Shown here one piece after another: positions 1 to 5,968 of a DNA stretch of 6,262 nt. Within the stretch, counting starts at the first letter, position 1. The number at the start of each line of letters is the position of its first letter. Below the pieces are notes generated by a model that had not been told where the DNA came from, did not search any database, and saw only the letters and a list, made by a program, of their open reading frames with translations. The stretch lies in contig CAYNOQ010000122.1 of NCBI GenBank assembly GCA_964398855.1, positions 1-6,262 on the forward strand, given 5' to 3'. Made by a program: the position numbers and the translations under genes. Origin of the DNA: Mariniphaga sp964398855. Its GTDB lineage: Bacteria; Bacteroidota; Bacteroidia; Bacteroidales; Prolixibacteraceae.

Positions 1-84
<84 letters not shown>

Positions 85-89
85 ATTAT

Positions 90-123
90 AAAAGCCCGGA
101 ATCAAAAAATCCGGGCTTTTTTT
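90..123 (+). terminator. Intrinsic terminator of the rRNA operon
   Basis: A perfect 11-bp stem (90-100 with 110-120; AAAAGCCCGGA pairing with TCCGGGCTTTT) encloses a nine-base A-rich loop. The stem runs directly into a seven-T tract (117-123). It sits about six bases after the predicted 5S end, where an rRNA operon terminator belongs. The A-rich 5' side could also give weak termination on the opposite strand. Confidence 0.93.
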
Positions 124-198
124 GTGGAGAGAGCTGCTTATCACTGATAAAATGACTTTCCCCGGAATATTTGGAATCGCAGGTGAGGTTTACTTTCA

Positions 199-278
199 AT
201 CGAGATAGCAGAATTCGTCGATTGTGACCGTCTTGAAAACTATTGAACCGAGAGGGGGTTCGTATCTTTCCTCTACGC
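199..278 (+). pseudogene. Degenerate tRNA-Ser (anticodon UGA) relic
   Basis: The segment follows the order of a bacterial tRNA-Ser(UGA). It has an acceptor-like CGAGA at 201-205, then a D-arm stretch reading AGCAGAATTCGTCGATTG against the usual GGCAGAGTGGTCGATTG. The anticodon loop CTTGAAA at 232-238 has TGA at 234-236. The variable arm begins TGAACCGAGA, the T loop is TTCGTAT at 259-265 (normally TTCGAAT), and a CCTCTACGC acceptor 3' side follows. Decay is visible: two of five anticodon-stem pairs are broken (C228/A242 and C229/T241), and the T stem relies on three G-U pairs. The second half of the long serine variable arm is missing, the acceptor ends do not pair properly, and total length is about 80 rather than near 88. 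No terminator or clear promoter belongs to it. It is probably non-functional. It may be an old attachment site or a tRNA carried by a lost element. Confidence 0.62.
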
Positions 279-551
279 TGCAAGCCTAAAACAAAGAGCA
301 ACAAAAGTAAGACATACACCACTGCATCACTGAATTTGTAGGATTTGTTGTTTTTATTCTGTCACGGCTGAAAGTCATTTAAATGTCAAAAATGGATATA
401 GGTATATCTTTACTCTACTTCTGTTTGATTTTCTTTCAAAGGGTACAGTTTGTCCGAAACTGGCAGTTTGATATTACAAATTCCGTAGGAGCGTGCATAT
501 GTTTATTTTAGAGGAATTTGAGGTGATTTTGTGATACTGAAAAACGAACTT

Positions 552-698
552 GTGAAAAGTATAATTCAGAGTTCTTTTCTATTTGAAAAGGGCAAACAGA
601 TAATGGACGGCACCATTCCTGTTTAATATCGCATTACTATTGACGAACAGGCTACCCGTTTTAACACAAAATCAAGTATTGTTAAACATCTACCTTAA
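552..698 (+). pseudogene. Fragment of tyrosine recombinase (integrase) N-terminal arm-binding domain
   Basis: Reading from the GTG at 552 gives VKS, then after about 20 residues MDGTIPV, a TAA stop at 624-626, and YRITIDEQATRFNTKSSI, ending at TAA 696-698. From memory, Bacteroidota tyrosine recombinases begin with a domain of the form MKSTF...LFYLK...DGTVPIYxRITIDGKxxxFSTK. The fragment matches at the start, at the DG-PV/I core and through RITID and F-TK. The internal stop falls where the family usually has a tyrosine or similar residue, so one substitution could explain it. The core-binding and catalytic domains (R...HxxR...Y) are absent, because the gdhA leader follows at once. This is therefore a broken remnant and not a working integrase. 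The match is by eye over about 45 residues, so chance similarity cannot be excluded. Confidence 0.55.
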
Positions 699-874
699 AT
701 AATATAAAACTAATTAAAATGTCTGTCGTAAAAAACAAATTTTGTATTTTTCATTTAAAAAGTGAAAAACAGTTAAAATATACCTATCTAAAAAATCTGT
801 TTTTTATATTTTTATTCTCTGAAATGATATTTTTAATAAATAGCCCAATATATTAATATGGAGTAATATTTTAT
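699..874 (+). promoter_or_regulatory. AT-rich leader/promoter region of gdhA
   Basis: The 120 bases at 721-840 are only about 18% GC, far below the flanking genes. The region must carry the gdhA promoter unless transcription enters from the left, which the rRNA terminator makes unlikely. The best match to the Bacteroidota -7 element (TAnnTTTG) is TATTTTTA at 828-835, but I see no convincing -33 TTTG at the right distance. Other structure includes a short palindrome ACAAA-T-TTTGT at 735-745, a 7-bp inverted repeat TTTTTCA/TGAAAAA at 747-753 and 763-769, and an A6/T6 pair at 790-805. Any of these could be operator or leader structure, but such repeats arise easily in DNA this AT-rich. Confidence 0.35.
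860..863 (+). promoter_or_regulatory. Candidate ribosome binding site of gdhA
   Basis: GGAG lies 11 bases before the ATG at 875 and 14 before a second in-frame ATG at 878. The spacing slightly favours the first ATG, although Shine-Dalgarno pairing is often weak or unused in this phylum. The two starts differ by a single methionine. Confidence 0.5.
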
Positions 875-2233
875 ATGATGAAAACAGAAATAAACAGGTA
901 CATAGAAGATTTCATGGTATCGTTGATAGCACGTAATCCGGGTGAAAAAGAATTTCATCAGGCGGTGCATGAAGTGGTGGAGAGTCTTGCTTCCTACATT
1001 GTTGAAAACCCGCAGCTGCGCAAAATGAAGGTTCTGGAAAGAATTGCCGAACCTGAGCGCGTGGTAATGTTTCGCGTGCCGTGGCTGAACGATCGCGGCG
1101 AAGTGGAAATCAATCGTGGTTACAGAATACAAATGAATAGCGCCATCGGTCCTTACAAAGGTGGAATACGTTTCCATTCCAGCGTAAATTTGAGTATTCT
1201 TAAATTTCTTGCTTTCGAGCAGACTTTCAAAAATAGCCTTACCACGCTGCCAATGGGCGGCGGAAAGGGAGGCTCGGATTTCAATCCAAAAAATCGTTCA
1301 GACGAAGAAGTGATGAAATTCTGCCAAAGTTTTATAAATGAATTGTATCGCCACATTGGCGCTGATACAGATGTTCCTGCCGGAGACATCGGTGTAGGCG
1401 GACGTGAAATAGGGTTTATGTACGGACAATACAAACGTTTGCGCAATGAATTTACCGGAACATTTACCGGCAAAGGTCTTGAATGGGGTGGAAGTCCACT
1501 GCGTCCCGAAGCAACCGGTTACGGAACATGCTATTTTGCTCAGGCAATGCTCGCCACGCGCAACGACAGTTTCAAAGGCAAAACCGTGGCAATTTCAGGG
1601 TCGGGCAATGTGGCTCAATACGCAGCAGAAAAAGTGCTTCAATTAGGCGGAACACCCGTTACATTTTCCGATTCAAATGGTTACATTTATGATTCACAGG
1701 GAATAACCGAAGAAAAGCTGCGGTATATTTTTGAACTCAAAAACATTTACCGCGGACGTATCAGCGAATATGCTGAACGTTATCCTGAAGCAGAATATTT
1801 TGACGGGCAAAGGCCCTGGGGCGTGAAATGCGACATAGCCCTTCCCTGTGCAACACAAAACGAATTAGACGGTGAAGATGCCGAAGCATTGGTGCAAAAC
1901 GGCTGCATCTGCATTGCCGAAGGAGCCAATATGCCCTCTACGCCCGAAGCGGTTGCCGTCTTCCTGAAAAACAGGTTGCTCTTCGCACCGGGCAAAGCCG
2001 CCAATGCCGGCGGAGTATCCGTATCGGGACTGGAAATGAGCCAAAACTCAATGCGCATCAGTTGGTCGCCCGAAGAGGTGGACAAAAAACTTCATTCCAT
2101 TATGACCGACATCCATACCGCATGCGTGCAGTACGGAACCGAGCCGGACGGTTATGTCAACTATGTAAAGGGCGCTAACATTGCAGGCTTTATCAAAGTT
2201 GCCAGGGCAATGCTTGCGCAGGGAGTAGTTTAA
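875..2233 (+). CDS. gdhA: Glutamate dehydrogenase, hexameric type (probably NADP-linked)
   Basis: This enzyme interconverts 2-oxoglutarate plus ammonium and glutamate in the cytoplasm, a main ammonium-assimilation route. The 452 residues match the usual length (447 in E. coli, 449 in Clostridium symbiosum). Residues that bind substrate or catalyse in the C. symbiosum enzyme are all present: K95 (GPYKGG), K119 (TFKNSL), K131 in LPMGGGKGG, D171 (PAGDIG) and S384 (VSVSG). The Rossmann domain begins near 235 with SGSGNVAQ at 241-248. After its second strand it reads SDSNG, like the NADP-specific E. coli enzyme and unlike the SGPDG of the NAD-specific clostridial one. NADP(H) is therefore favoured, but dual use is possible. 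The frame is complete and undamaged. The start is ATG 875 (ATG 878 is nearly equivalent). The next gene starts one base after the stop, which suggests co-transcription. Confidence 0.97.
   Translation: MMKTEINRYIEDFMVSLIARNPGEKEFHQAVHEVVESLASYIVENPQLRKMKVLERIAEPERVVMFRVPWLNDRGEVEINRGYRIQMNSAIGPYKGGIRFHSSVNLSILKFLAFEQTFKNSLTTLPMGGGKGGSDFNPKNRSDEEVMKFCQSFINELYRHIGADTDVPAGDIGVGGREIGFMYGQYKRLRNEFTGTFTGKGLEWGGSPLRPEATGYGTCYFAQAMLATRNDSFKGKTVAISGSGNVAQYAAEKVLQLGGTPVTFSDSNGYIYDSQGITEEKLRYIFELKNIYRGRISEYAERYPEAEYFDGQRPWGVKCDIALPCATQNELDGEDAEALVQNGCICIAEGANMPSTPEAVAVFLKNRLLFAPGKAANAGGVSVSGLEMSQNSMRISWSPEEVDKKLHSIMTDIHTACVQYGTEPDGYVNYVKGANIAGFIKVARAMLAQGVV
2221..2225 (+). promoter_or_regulatory. Ribosome binding site for the downstream dikinase-like gene
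   Basis: GGGAG lies inside the last codons of gdhA, nine bases before the ATG at 2235. It is a better-spaced Shine-Dalgarno match than the one before gdhA. With the one-base intergenic gap, it supports the ATG at 2235 as start and suggests translational coupling to gdhA. Confidence 0.55.
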
Positions 2234-2234
2234 A

Positions 2235-5207
2235 ATGAAAGAATTTATCCGTAACTCGTTAGAGAGTATTGATTATCACAAATTGATGCAGCGGCGAATA
2301 AGTCGCATCTTGCTGATATGCAGTTCGTACGACGCCTATATTCTCGAAGAGGACGGACGCCTGGAGGCTTCTATCAATCAGGAGTACCACGATTTGAACC
2401 TGACGCATATGCCAATATTTGTACGTGTAAGCACCACTTCCGAAGCATTGGAAGTACTCGCTGAACAAAAAAATATTGACCTTATAATCAGTATGTATAA
2501 TGTAGGCACACCTGACGTATTTACCTTCGCACGGGAAGTGAAAAAACAGCGTCCGGATTTGCCTGTGGTGCTGCTGACACACTTCACGCGCAATATCGTG
2601 CGACACATCCAGGGCGCTGACCGTTCAGGAATTGATCAAATTTTCTGCTGGCACGGTAATACCGACCTCATAATGGCAATCATAAAACTGATTGAAGACA
2701 GGATGAATGCCGACAACGATATTCTGAACATGGACGTACAGTGTATTTTACTGGTAGAGGATTCGATACGATACTATTCATCGTATCTGCCTGCTATTTA
2801 TCGTCTTGTGATGGAACAAAGCAACGAATTTGTCCGTGAGGCGATGGGAGAACAACAACAGGTGGTACGCAAGCGCTCGCGTCCCAAGATATTACTGGCG
2901 ACCAACTACACCGATGCCGTGGCAGACTATAAAAAATACAAAGCCAATCTGCTGGGTGTTATCTCTGACGTAGGTTTCGTCATCAATCCTCACGACGATC
3001 CGAATGACGAAAAATTAGATGCAGGAATTGACCTTTGCCGCCTTATAAAAAAAGAAACTCCGCTGATGCCCTTTCTGATGCAATCCTCGCAGACCTCGGT
3101 ACGCGCCATAGCGCAGGAACTTGGCGTAGGATTTCTCGAAAAATATTCAGAAACCTTATTGCAGGAACTTGGCGATTACATCAGCGCCGAATTTTTGTTT
3201 GGCGATTTTATTTTCCGCAATCCCGCAACCGGCGCAAAAGTTGGGCAGGCGCACAATCTAAAAGAAATGCAGCAACTGATAGAGCACATTCCCGACGAGG
3301 TATTACAGTACCATGCAGGGTTTGATCATATTTCCAAGTGGCTGTATGCGCGTGGAATTTTTTCGCTTGCACGCCTTTTCGAGGCTACTCCTTCCAAAAA
3401 ATTTCCTGACATAAAGCACTTTCGTCATTTTTTGGTTGAAAACATCAACGACTATCGCATGTTGCTCGCACAGGGCGTTGTAGCTTCGTTTTCAGAACAG
3501 AATTACAGCGACAGCGTTTGGGTAGCCCGCATCGGCAACGGGTCACTGGGCGGAAAGGGACGCGGACTAGCTTTTATGAACAATATGCTTATGAAGCATA
3601 ATTTTTACGACAAATATGAGAGTGTGAGAATAATGTTGCCGCGTACGCTGATTATAACCACAGACTGTTTTGAAGAGTTTATGGAAGCGAATGACTTGCG
3701 TTACATTATGAATGTTGAGATTTCGGACGAGGAAATTCTTTCGGAATTTGTATCTTCACACCTGCCCGAAAGCCTGTTGCAGAAACTGCGTGTGTTCATA
3801 CGTTATGCCTCCGGTCCGCTTGCCATTCGATCAAGCTCGAAACTCGAAGATTCACATTATCAGCCTTTTGCCGGAATTTATTCAACCTATATGATACCAC
3901 AGGCAGAAAATGAAGACCGAACGCTGCGCATGTTGGGGAAAGCTATTAAAAGCGTCTATGCCTCAGTGTTTTACTCATCGGCACGTCAGTACATCACTGC
4001 CAGCGGTAATAATCTCTCTGAAGAAAAGATGGCGGTCGTGATACAGGAAGTATGCGGAACGGAAGAACAGGGGCTTTTTTTTCCAACAATTTCGGGTGTG
4101 GCGCGTTCACTAAACTTCTATCCCTTGGGTAATGAACGTCCTGAAGATGGAGTTGCCGAGATTGCCGTAGGATTGGGCACCATTGTGGTAAGCGGAGGGC
4201 GCGTGCTGCGTTTTTCGCCGCGTTATCCCAAACATACACTGCAACTTTCAACAATCGAACTGACTTTGCGCGATACGCAACGCCAGATGTACGCGCTTGA
4301 CCTGCGTCCTGAAAAGTTCATGACATCTCTGAATGAAACAGTTAATTTGTTGAAGATGGATGTAAACAAAATCAGAAAGTTCCGCAATATTCGCCATGTG
4401 GCTTCCGTGTATAACATGGATAATCAGATAATTACAGACAGTTGTTACGAGGAAGGTCACGTTGTCATCACTTTTGCACGTGTGCTTAAATATGACTTAT
4501 TCCCTTTGGCGGCGATGCTCTCCGACCTGCTCGAAATGGGTAGAAATGAAATGCGGACCCATGTTGAAATTGAATTTGCGGTTAACCTTGATGTTCCTCG
4601 CGGAGCACGACAGGTGTTTAACTTCCTGCAAATACGTCCCATTGTGGAAAGTGAGAACCGTAGTTCGCTCGACTGGTCGAATGTTAACCTCTCGGATGCG
4701 CTTCTTTGGGCGCAGAACGCCGTTGGCACAGGCATCATAGAGGGCGTGAGCGATATCGTTTATATCAAACACGATACATTCGACAATACGAAAACCGAAC
4801 AAATGGTGGAAGAGGTTGACGCCATAAATAATGTGATGAAATCAGAGAAGCGTGGTTATGTACTCATCGGTCCCGGACGCTGGGGTTCGAGTGACAGATT
4901 TTTGGGAGTGCCTGTAAAATGGGGGCAGATATCCGAGGCATCGGTGATTGTTGAATGTGGGCTTAAAAATTTTCGTGTTGAGCCAAGCCAGGGTACACAT
5001 TTCTTTCAAAATCTCATCTCTTTAGAAGTTGGCTACCTGACCATCAATCCATTTACCGGCGATGGCGGACTTGATATGGACACCCTTGCCGCTGCCGAAG
5101 CGGTTAGCGACACAAAATATGTTCGTCATGTACGTTTTCCTGAACCGCTTTATATTTTTGTAGATGGACGGAATAACAAGGCGGTTATCAAAGTAAACAA
5201 TACTTAA
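2235..5207 (+). CDS. Double receiver / PPDK-type ATP-grasp protein (PEP synthase-like, lacks PEP-binding domain)
   Basis: The 990 residues show several domains. Residues about 22-155 form a receiver-like fold without its key acidic residues (SSYD at 30-33, SMY at 86-88). Residues about 168-320 form a second receiver with E175/D176, D245, S284/S285 and K303 in place. A helical linker runs about 330-425. The ATP-grasp domain of PEP synthase and pyruvate phosphate dikinase follows: GGKG at 439-442 (K441), LPRTLIITT at 468-476, RSSSKLEDS at 532-540, FAGIYSTY at 545-552, EIE at 778-780 and LQIRP at 798-802. These cover the usual ATP-binding Lys, Arg, Glu and Gln positions. The C-terminal domain carries GPGRWGS (879-885) and PSQGTHFFQ (917-925). 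There is no canonical GGxTSHA phosphohistidine motif and no PEP/pyruvate barrel, so PEP synthesis by this protein alone is not expected. Many databases would still call it PEP synthase. An ATP-dependent phosphotransfer or signalling role is inferred. Its start is one base after gdhA. Confidence 0.88.
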   Translation: MKEFIRNSLESIDYHKLMQRRISRILLICSSYDAYILEEDGRLEASINQEYHDLNLTHMPIFVRVSTTSEALEVLAEQKNIDLIISMYNVGTPDVFTFAREVKKQRPDLPVVLLTHFTRNIVRHIQGADRSGIDQIFCWHGNTDLIMAIIKLIEDRMNADNDILNMDVQCILLVEDSIRYYSSYLPAIYRLVMEQSNEFVREAMGEQQQVVRKRSRPKILLATNYTDAVADYKKYKANLLGVISDVGFVINPHDDPNDEKLDAGIDLCRLIKKETPLMPFLMQSSQTSVRAIAQELGVGFLEKYSETLLQELGDYISAEFLFGDFIFRNPATGAKVGQAHNLKEMQQLIEHIPDEVLQYHAGFDHISKWLYARGIFSLARLFEATPSKKFPDIKHFRHFLVENINDYRMLLAQGVVASFSEQNYSDSVWVARIGNGSLGGKGRGLAFMNNMLMKHNFYDKYESVRIMLPRTLIITTDCFEEFMEANDLRYIMNVEISDEEILSEFVSSHLPESLLQKLRVFIRYASGPLAIRSSSKLEDSHYQPFAGIYSTYMIPQAENEDRTLRMLGKAIKSVYASVFYSSARQYITASGNNLSEEKMAVVIQEVCGTEEQGLFFPTISGVARSLNFYPLGNERPEDGVAEIAVGLGTIVVSGGRVLRFSPRYPKHTLQLSTIELTLRDTQRQMYALDLRPEKFMTSLNETVNLLKMDVNKIRKFRNIRHVASVYNMDNQIITDSCYEEGHVVITFARVLKYDLFPLAAMLSDLLEMGRNEMRTHVEIEFAVNLDVPRGARQVFNFLQIRPIVESENRSSLDWSNVNLSDALLWAQNAVGTGIIEGVSDIVYIKHDTFDNTKTEQMVEEVDAINNVMKSEKRGYVLIGPGRWGSSDRFLGVPVKWGQISEASVIVECGLKNFRVEPSQGTHFFQNLISLEVGYLTINPFTGDGGLDMDTLAAAEAVSDTKYVRHVRFPEPLYIFVDGRNNKAVIKVNNT

Positions 5208-5962
5208 ATTCTTACTTCTATTCCGTTTGCTTTTAGGTAATTTTTCAGTTCAGAAATGGCGATTTCGTTGTAGTGGAAAATGCTTGCGGCAAGTGCGGCA
5301 TCAGCTTTTCCGCAGTGGAAAATGTCTGCAAAATGCTGCATCGTTCCAGAACCGCCACTGGCTACAACTGGAACATTTACCGCTTCAGACACGGCGCGGG
5401 TAATGCCTGTGGCATAGCCGTCTTTTGTTCCATCGTGCAACATGGAGGTAAGCAAAATTTCGCCGACGCCCAATGCAACGCTTTTTTTTGCCCAGTCAAC
5501 GGTTTTGATGTCGGTTTTTTCGCGTCCACCGTTCAGGTAAACGTACCAATCACCGTTTTCAAAATTTGTGTCAATGGCAAGGACTATGCACTGGCTGCCG
5601 AATTGTTGAGCCAAATCGGTTATCAATTGCGGATTTCGCACGGCAGCCGTATTGACAGATATTTTATCAGCCCCACACTGCAAAAGAAGCGAAACATCTT
5701 CAACACTGGCAATCCCCCCGCCAACGGTAAACGGAATATTGATGTGCCGTGCAATACGCGTAACCAATTCCGAGAGCGTTTTCCGCTTTTCGTTGGTTGC
5801 CGTGATGTCAAGAAAAACAAGCTCGTCGGCACCCATTGCACTATATGTCGCCGCCAACTCTACCGGGTCACCAACGGTTTTGATATTTATAAAATTGATG
5901 CCTTTTACGGTTTTTCCGCCTTTGACATCCAAACAAGGTATGATACGTTTGGTTAATCCCAT
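5204..5962 (-). CDS. hisF: Imidazole glycerol phosphate synthase, cyclase subunit
   Basis: HisF takes ammonia delivered by HisH and converts PRFAR to imidazole glycerol phosphate plus AICAR, linking histidine and purine synthesis in the cytoplasm. The 252 residues align along their whole length with Thermotoga maritima HisF (253). The two catalytic aspartates are present: D12 in CLDVKGG and D131 in LAIDT, equal to D11 and D130 of T. maritima. Phosphate-binding loops are also visible: FTVGGGI at 78-84, ISVNTAA at 101-107, an ASGGSG loop and AALAASIFH near the end. The start ATG is read from 5962, six bases after hisH, so the two are one transcription unit. The sequence resembles the biosynthetic enzyme and not the diverged HisF-like proteins of O-antigen clusters. 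Its stop overlaps the stop of the convergent gene on the other strand. Confidence 0.97.
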   Translation of the reverse strand: MGLTKRIIPCLDVKGGKTVKGINFINIKTVGDPVELAATYSAMGADELVFLDITATNEKRKTLSELVTRIARHINIPFTVGGGIASVEDVSLLLQCGADKISVNTAAVRNPQLITDLAQQFGSQCIVLAIDTNFENGDWYVYLNGGREKTDIKTVDWAKKSVALGVGEILLTSMLHDGTKDGYATGITRAVSEAVNVPVVASGGSGTMQHFADIFHCGKADAALAASIFHYNEIAISELKNYLKANGIEVRI

Positions 5963-5968
5963 GATTAT

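Larger units (their letters stand above)
124..874. other. Non-coding spacer between rRNA operon and gdhA with decayed remnants
   Basis: About 750 bases carry no intact gene. A minus-strand open frame across 86-322 overlaps the terminator, and its middle part is simply the antisense translation of a tRNA-like sequence, so it is not counted as a gene. Supported contents are a degenerate tRNA-Ser at about 199-278, a stop-interrupted recombinase fragment at 552-698 and the AT-rich gdhA leader from about 699. Between 279 and 551 I see no recognisable gene or RNA, only a small CAGTTT/AAACTG inverted repeat at 446-462. The mix of relics suggests DNA left from a decayed insertion. Confidence 0.7.

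Noticed and set aside
86..322. A 78-residue minus-strand open frame over the terminator and tRNA relic
   Set aside because: It runs through the rRNA terminator, and its middle part (RGKIRTPSRFNSFQDGHNRR) is the antisense translation of the tRNA-Ser-like sequence. That is a known source of false proteins.
334..348. ATTTGT direct repeat nine bases apart, considered as a recombinase attachment core
   Set aside because: It is too short and simple to distinguish from chance, and no second copy near the integrase relic was seen.
446..469. CAGTTT/AAACTG inverted repeat with a further CAGTTT copy
   Set aside because: The arms are only six bases long, in AT-rich spacer DNA, with no T tract or neighbouring gene to give it meaning.
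790..805. A6/T6 hairpin considered as a terminator upstream of gdhA
   Set aside because: The stem has no G-C pairs and would be too weak. Such A/T runs are expected at this base composition.
5273..5956. A 227-residue plus-strand open frame antisense to hisF
   Set aside because: It is a shadow of the well-supported hisF frame. The translation has no recognisable domain and is rich in Cys, Asn and Arg in a way typical of antisense reading.
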